From Cristatella mucedo (lineage: Eukaryota; Bryozoa; Phylactolaemata; Cristatellidae), in contig WPIO01000114.1 in NCBI GenBank assembly GCA_009760855.2, forward strand, positions 685,001 through 749,000: a stretch of 64,000 bases of DNA, read 5' to 3'. This document shows, in pieces, positions 59,391 through 64,000 of this stretch; the stretch's first letter is position 1; each line of letters starts with the position of its first letter. Position numbers and translations under genes: made by a program. The notes below the pieces were generated by a model. That model ran no database searches. It was given only the letters and a program-made list of their open reading frames with translations, and was not told the origin of the DNA.

Positions 59391-59997
59391 AACTAGGCTT
59401 GTCTGTCGTGAGCATCGCAGTTGCCCCATCACACCACTTCTCGCCGACCTGCACTGGCTCCCAGTCAAGCAACGGACTGACTTCAAGGTTTTGTCGCTCA
59501 CTTTGAGGTCACTTCGTTCTCTGGCTCCAGCCTATTTCTCAGATCTACTCCCCCACCAGGCCAAGTATCGTACCACCCGCTTTTCGGAATCCAACAGCCT
59601 ACAAACCTCAAATCCTTTGGAGACCATGCATTTAGTTCGTATGCTCCCAAAGCCTGGAACTCCCTCCCGACCAGCGTCAGAACATCCCCTGAACTGACCA
59701 CATTTAAAAGGACCTTGAAAACACACCTATTTAGGGAAGCATTTAGTGGGTCCCTGTGATTCGTCATTGATGTGCTTATTCGTGCTGACACTGTGCATGC
59801 TGCCACTAACCACACTTGCAGGCTGAAACTAGGCATGTCACCCGTAACCATGTTGATCATGTGGTTTTTTATCAAGCACAATATTACTCACCGTTCAATC
59901 GTGTTTCCGTTTGTAGCAAATGTAAAGCACCTAGAGAGAGATTGAGTTCTATGAGGGCACTTTATCAAGTGCATTATTATTATTATTATTATTACGT
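59391..59997 (+). mobile_element. Family A LINE, 5'-truncated
   Basis: It starts at CTAGGCTTGTCTGTCGTGAG, has the C-terminal domain on 59491-59697 (LTLRSLRSLAPAYFSDLLPH), with a small deletion near 59603 compared with other copies, then APKAWNSLPT. The 3' UTR, hairpin GTAAAGCACCTAGAGAGAGA ... GCACTTTATC and (ATT)7 tail are intact. Target-site duplication not recognised. Confidence 0.9.
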
Positions 59998-60408
59998 AGG
60001 AGGTGATGAAATGGCAGTGCTAGCTAAACGAGATCAATGATGGCGGATAATTATTATTGGAGATTATTCGATTAAACGATACTTTATTGCCAAGGACGTA
60101 TATAATGGTGGCGCTTACTGTCAGGATTTGGCACTCGGACCGTTTTCATTGGAGTTGATTTTAGCTCTGGGCCACAGAGCAGTTGTTATACTCGTGGCCC
60201 CTGTTGAACGCATGTAGCCGTCTGCTGTAGCACTAAGCGTTTCGGCTTTGGCGGCTCGCTCCATTGCGGTTTAACAAATATAATCATTAAAAGTTGACCA
60301 AGATGGTGAAAATTATACAGAGCGAGATCAGTTGTCTGAGTCAATTATCTACCCCTGTATTAATAATAAAACTAAAATTCCTGTAGGTGTGGTCTGCATG
60401 CCAACGTC
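59998..60408. other. No recognisable gene
   Basis: Unique sequence; nothing supported. Confidence 0.4.
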
Positions 60409-60414
60409 ATCGAG

Positions 60415-60718
60415 ATTTGACCACATTTAAAAGGAACCTAAAAACACACCTATTTAGGACAGCATTTAGTGGGTCCCTGTGATTCGTCCTTGATGTGCTT
60501 ATGCGTGCTGACACTGTGCATGCTGCCACTAACCACATTTGCATGCTGACCCTGTGCATGTCACCCCTAACCATATTATTCATCTCGTTTGTTTTTTCAA
60601 GCATGATTTTACTTACCATTCAATTGCATTTCACTTTACAGCAAATGTAAAGCGCCTAGAGAGAGATTAAGTTCTCTGATGGTGCTTTATCAATTGAATT
60701 ATTATTATTATTATTATT
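60415..60718 (+). mobile_element. Short family A insertion with 6-bp target duplication
   Basis: About 304 bp holding the last coding codons (ACATTTAAAAGGAACCTAAA), the 3' UTR, a complete hairpin and (ATT)n. ATCGAG occurs at 60409-60414 and 60719-60724. The first two bases of the right copy could also be tail. Very little divergence from the family consensus, so it is young. Confidence 0.9.
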
Positions 60719-61259
60719 ATCGAGCACGCTGAAATTCCTTCAACGCCGGGTGCAGCTGCTCGACCACTCCTTGTTTGTGGGCAAGGCCTTTTTTTATACA
60801 AAAACTCGGGTGGGCGAAACCAAGCCAATCTCAGCGTGGTGTTCACTGATTGGCTATCCAAACCTCTTCCGATACTGGCCACTGATAGGCTCAGCCTCAT
60901 GCAAGTTCGTTTCGCAATTACAAGCTTCTACACGCTTATTATGTCTAATATGTGCGTAATGTAGATACAAGTGTAATGCTTAATATTGGGTAATGTCTAG
61001 AGGACTCTTAATAATGTCAGAAAACGTACTTAGATGGTCGTGAACAGGTATTCTATGCTCCAACTACGAAAGTAATTTGCTTAATAAATAAAGAATCGTA
61101 CTTCTCGGAAATTCATTTATCGCGGTAGTGTGGAGCTGATTAGGCGCGATACAAGAGGGATGGCTGTCGCTAGCCGCGCCTCAAGGTTCAGGCTTCGCCG
61201 GTATTCGTCTGGCGGCGGCTAAGACAAACGCCGTTACGAGCGCTAGGATTGCGACCTAG
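60719..61259. other. Unassigned; possible minus-strand promoter-like elements
   Basis: On the minus strand GCCAATCAGTGAAC (about 60860-60847) lies about 55 bp upstream of TTTGTATAAAAAAAGG (about 60803-60788). The spacing fits a CCAAT box and a TATA box of an RNA polymerase II promoter, but no gene is recognised downstream (a LINE is inserted 70 bp further on). Confidence 0.25.
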
Positions 61260-61445
61260 TTCGGACCGGACGTACAAGCCGCGCGCCGAGTTCGTAACGT
61301 CGTGAAGGCGCTCGGTTGTGAGTTCCAGGCCATGAGATCCTCGCGAACTAAAGGCCCGGTTTCCAAAGGACTGGTGATTGGTCCGAGCTGGAGCTGAACG
61401 ATTCGCGTCAGAAAAGCAGCTGACAAGATGCCTAGCCAGTTATCT
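61260..61445 (-). mobile_element. GC-rich diverged family A-like C-terminal fragment
   Basis: The minus frame reads ITSPLETGPLVREDLMAWNS, which keeps the pattern LKSFGDRA..SYAPKAWNS of family A. GTGAGTTCCAGGCCATGAGA and TTTCCAAAGGACTGGTGATT match the DNA order, but with higher GC content than any other copy. It is either an old copy altered by GC-biased change or a sister family. Confidence 0.6.
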
Positions 61446-63654
61446 GCAGCCGGCGGTGGGCGAGGAGTTCGATAGATTCGATCCGTGACATCGAAGAGAG
61501 CCAGCTTCCGGGTCGGCATCATCGTGGGCTGCACTTTCAGCAGCGACGAGAATCGCACTGCTGCCAGCTCTCAAACCGTCTCCTCTCCCAGTAGACTTAG
61601 CGAGCAGCCGCCGTATAGGGACGACCGGTCGACTGACGGTCACGTGGACGCAAGCGCGGGTAGGCTGGCGTGCGAGGTCTAGACCGGAAGTGTTCCGTTG
61701 GAGCCTTTGCCCTTCAGCCTCGCTACTACCTCGTTCCTTTGACCCTGGTTTTAAAGCACACACGATAAAGATCTACCCTTGGACTAAGAAAAGGAGCTGT
61801 GGGCTGCTTATACAGGTCGCGGGTGCTTCTCGATTAGCTACAGGTAAGCCGCAGAGTTAGCTTAAGCTCCTACGCTGAAGCGCCAGCGGACCGCCACACG
61901 TAGCGCACGTACTGACTGGAGGCGGTAAAAGAGAAATCTGGCATGAACTGACTGGGTGGGGGCGGAAAATCCAGTTGACAGGCTCCTCTAAGCGATACTA
62001 CCCTCAGCCCCTGCCCCACCTATTTTTAGCTCTGCTTTCAAGTAGTCCCGACATCCGCTGCAGTCATTTTTGCTGTTTCGTTCCTGCGTCTTTGGCGGAT
62101 TGCTGCACGCGCTCACGCGTGCGTGCGTGCGTGCGTGCAGCATGTGTTTGTGTGTTTGTGTTTGTGTATCTGTAACAGATGGTGCCGGCGGTCGGTGATT
62201 GAGCACTCACTGTGGACAGCTTTCCCAATGCGCCCATTTGCTGGTTATCAGTATTCGCTTGGCCCGAGCCATGTGCTGGGACTGGGCCGCTAAGCTTGTC
62301 GCTAAAAATGCTAGTTGCTGTACTAGGCGTCCCCGGAATCGCTGTGTCACCTAAGCCTCGTCGTCTAAGCACCGCTGCCCGGTCCTTGTTATTCAGTCAT
62401 GTCTTGTCTAGGTTCTGAAAATCACCCGAGTTAAACGTTCAATTTCTTTGGTCTCTGGTTGTGGGTTGCAGCGTTGCTAAACATTCAGCGAGTTAACTCG
62501 CTCCATTTGGGCTAATACTAACTCGTTGAGAGATTATTTTTAAGTGCTTGCTGTCGTACTTTGGTCGGACATATTCGAGCAAAGGTCACATAAGCAGTGC
62601 TGATATTGCTACGTGCTGGCTCGGCCTCGTGACACTGGAACAGCCCGTGTAGAGCATTGACAGAATGTGTGCACCAATGTTCAGGCTCGTATTGTTTGTA
62701 GCTATGCACTCACAGTAAGCTTTTCTAAGAATCCGGGAACCTGCAAGTAGCTGGCGCAATTCTCAGCTTAGCTATGCTTGGCTGTTCTAGCTTAGTCGGT
62801 GCTAGAGTCTGCATATACAATGCTTGGCAACAAGCGTTTTCGCGTTTATTTATGCAGGGAGTGTTGCCTTCGCTGTGAGCTGCTGCGGCTGCCACAGAAG
62901 TCGCTTAATTATTTACCGGCTGCTTTGTGCTGGCCGGCCGATGGTCGTGCAATGCCTTTGCTGCCTGCCGTCGAGCTGAGCTGAGGCTGCCGGGTGTCAG
63001 ACAGCTACTGGCTGAGCTAATGGCTGCTAGAAATGCTGGCACTCCCGATAGGCATTGAGGCTGACTCATAGCCTCGGCTGTCACCCCACTTTTGCCTGCT
63101 GCTGGTCATCACTGAGAGTTTACTGAGCTTGTGCACAGTCTTCCCGAGCTGCCGACTTTCCCAGCTGTTGAAGCTCAGCCGATGGTGAATAGCTCAGGCA
63201 TGTAGCCCCGCCTTCATCTGAATCTAGCACCTTGTGCCTTTTGTGCACGAGTCTGAATTGGGGTTGGCTCAATCGTGACCGGCTTGACCAGCCTCTGGCT
63301 TCTTGCTGGCTTCTGGCTTCTTGCTTCCGCTGCTGCTGCTGCCAGCAGGATCAGCGGAAGCAGCTTTACGTCCTTGCACAACCGTCTCTGCTGCTTCAGC
63401 CTTCAGGGTCCGACATTGGACGCTGGAGATGCCAGTTAGTGTGCACAGAGTCACAGCATGCATCCACTCCTTTGCATTGTGCATGCAGCCATCTTGGATG
63501 GCTGATGGCTGTGCTCTCTAGCTTCTAACTGTTGCCACCGAATAAGCAGCAATGTAGCACCAGCCTGCTGCACCTGTGGTTTTTAGCTATAGGACAGCTG
63601 GCTAGTCGAGGCCTCTTAGTAATGACGTCTGAGCAACGACTTGCCCAGTTGTAA
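61446..63654. other. GC-rich unassigned region
   Basis: Several frames of 60-107 codons on both strands, none with a recognisable domain. The sequence is rich in GCTG/CAGC words, especially 62870-63450, and is compositionally unlike the AT-rich left part of the window. It could be an unidentified transposon, an LTR cluster or host sequence near a gene, but nothing decides between these. Confidence 0.35.
62112..62172. repeat. (GCGT)n and (TGTTTG)n-like simple repeat
   Basis: CGTGCGTGCGTGCGTGCGTG at 62116-62137, followed by TGTGTTTGTGTGTTTGTG to 62166. Confidence 0.9.
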
Positions 63655-63762
63655 GTGTGTATGTACCTCCTTCTGTTACTCCACAAAGCCATAAATACTA
63701 TGTGGGTGATACACAGGAGGGTTTTGTATAGCGCGCTCACAGCCTATCAGCTTTCGGTATGA
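63655..63762 (-). mobile_element. Family B LINE, 3' fragment
   Basis: TACCTCCTTCTGTTACTCCA, CCATAAATACTATGTGGGTG and TAGCGCGCTCACAGCC are the family B 3' UTR and end of the coding region, truncated within CGAAAGC. As at 11.2-11.77 kb, it directly abuts a family A tail on its right. Confidence 0.85.
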
Positions 63763-64000
63763 ATAGTAATAATAGTACTAATAGATAGACAATAATAGAT
63801 AGACAGCCCTCAGAGAACTCATTCTCTTCCTTTCTTTCTTTCTTCTTTCTTCTTTTCTTTCTAGGCGCTTTACATTTACTGCAAAGGAAACACGATCGAA
63901 TTGTGTGTGGTGTCATGCTCGATAAACAACATGAATACCATGGTTAGGGGTGACATGCACAGGGCTAGTGGCAGCATGCAACAGTAACATCTATCTGTCT
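63763..64000 (-). mobile_element. Family A LINE 3' end, cut by the window edge
   Basis: A tail of AATAATAG/ATAGATAG units, hairpin arm GCCCTCAGAGAACTC, then the second arm TCTAGGCGCTTTACATTTAC, then 3' UTR to the end of the window. A CT-rich expansion of about 35 bp (63826-63862) sits exactly in the hairpin loop arm, where other copies have only TCTCTTTCTAGG. Confidence 0.85.

Noticed and set aside
61440-63740. Multi-exon host gene in the GC-rich right end
   Set aside because: Frames on both strands are similar in length, none has a recognisable domain and no consistent splice pattern joins them.

Overview
This window reads as nuclear DNA of an animal, most likely an invertebrate; the phylum cannot be fixed from the sequence. 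The evidence is two families of CR1/L2-type non-LTR retrotransposons (apurinic endonuclease plus reverse transcriptase), tRNA-derived SINEs, solo LTRs, long dinucleotide microsatellites, AT-rich unique sequence, and no prokaryotic gene structure. I found no intact host gene, no canonical tRNA or rRNA gene and no CRISPR array. Most open frames are shadows of decayed retrotransposons or of microsatellites.

Family A is a LINE of about 3.5 kb with endonuclease, RT and a C-terminal domain. Its 3' end folds into a hairpin and carries an (ATT)n tail. About 25 copies or fragments are visible; the two longest are 28848-32400 and 53003-57165, both on the minus strand. Family B is a related LINE whose 3' tail is a repeat of ATTAC. 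Its best copy, 57974-59042, keeps one uninterrupted frame from the YADD motif to the end. A tRNA-derived SINE (about 4.3, 21.1 and 41.2 kb) ends in the same hairpin as family A, so it probably borrows family A's machinery. A second tRNA-like SINE lies near 49.1 kb.

Layout: 0-4.5 kb holds old A and B fragments. From 4.9 to 24.1 kb the background is a large diverged repeat (called D here), present in pieces at 4900-7990, 9460-15765 and 18590-24135 and again at 42785-49320. It has no coding signal and has been cut by many later insertions. From 25.4 to 33.7 kb there is a B relic, an RT-bearing A copy, a near-full-length A copy and a GC-rich LTR relic. At 35.9-39.3 kb lies the most informative locus: a decayed copy of a conserved, uncharacterised animal protein family, split by an A insertion with a 6-bp target-site duplication. 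From 49.4 to 57.2 kb there is a multi-layer nest: an A copy holding a 738-bp solo LTR and a reversed A copy, abutted by a second A copy that holds a short B insertion and a 424-bp solo-LTR-like element. The right end (61.1-63.65 kb) is GC-richer and mostly unassigned.

The elements do not form a functional system. They record successive waves of insertion: the D repeat is oldest, then old A and B relics, then younger A, B, SINE and LTR insertions that interrupt them.
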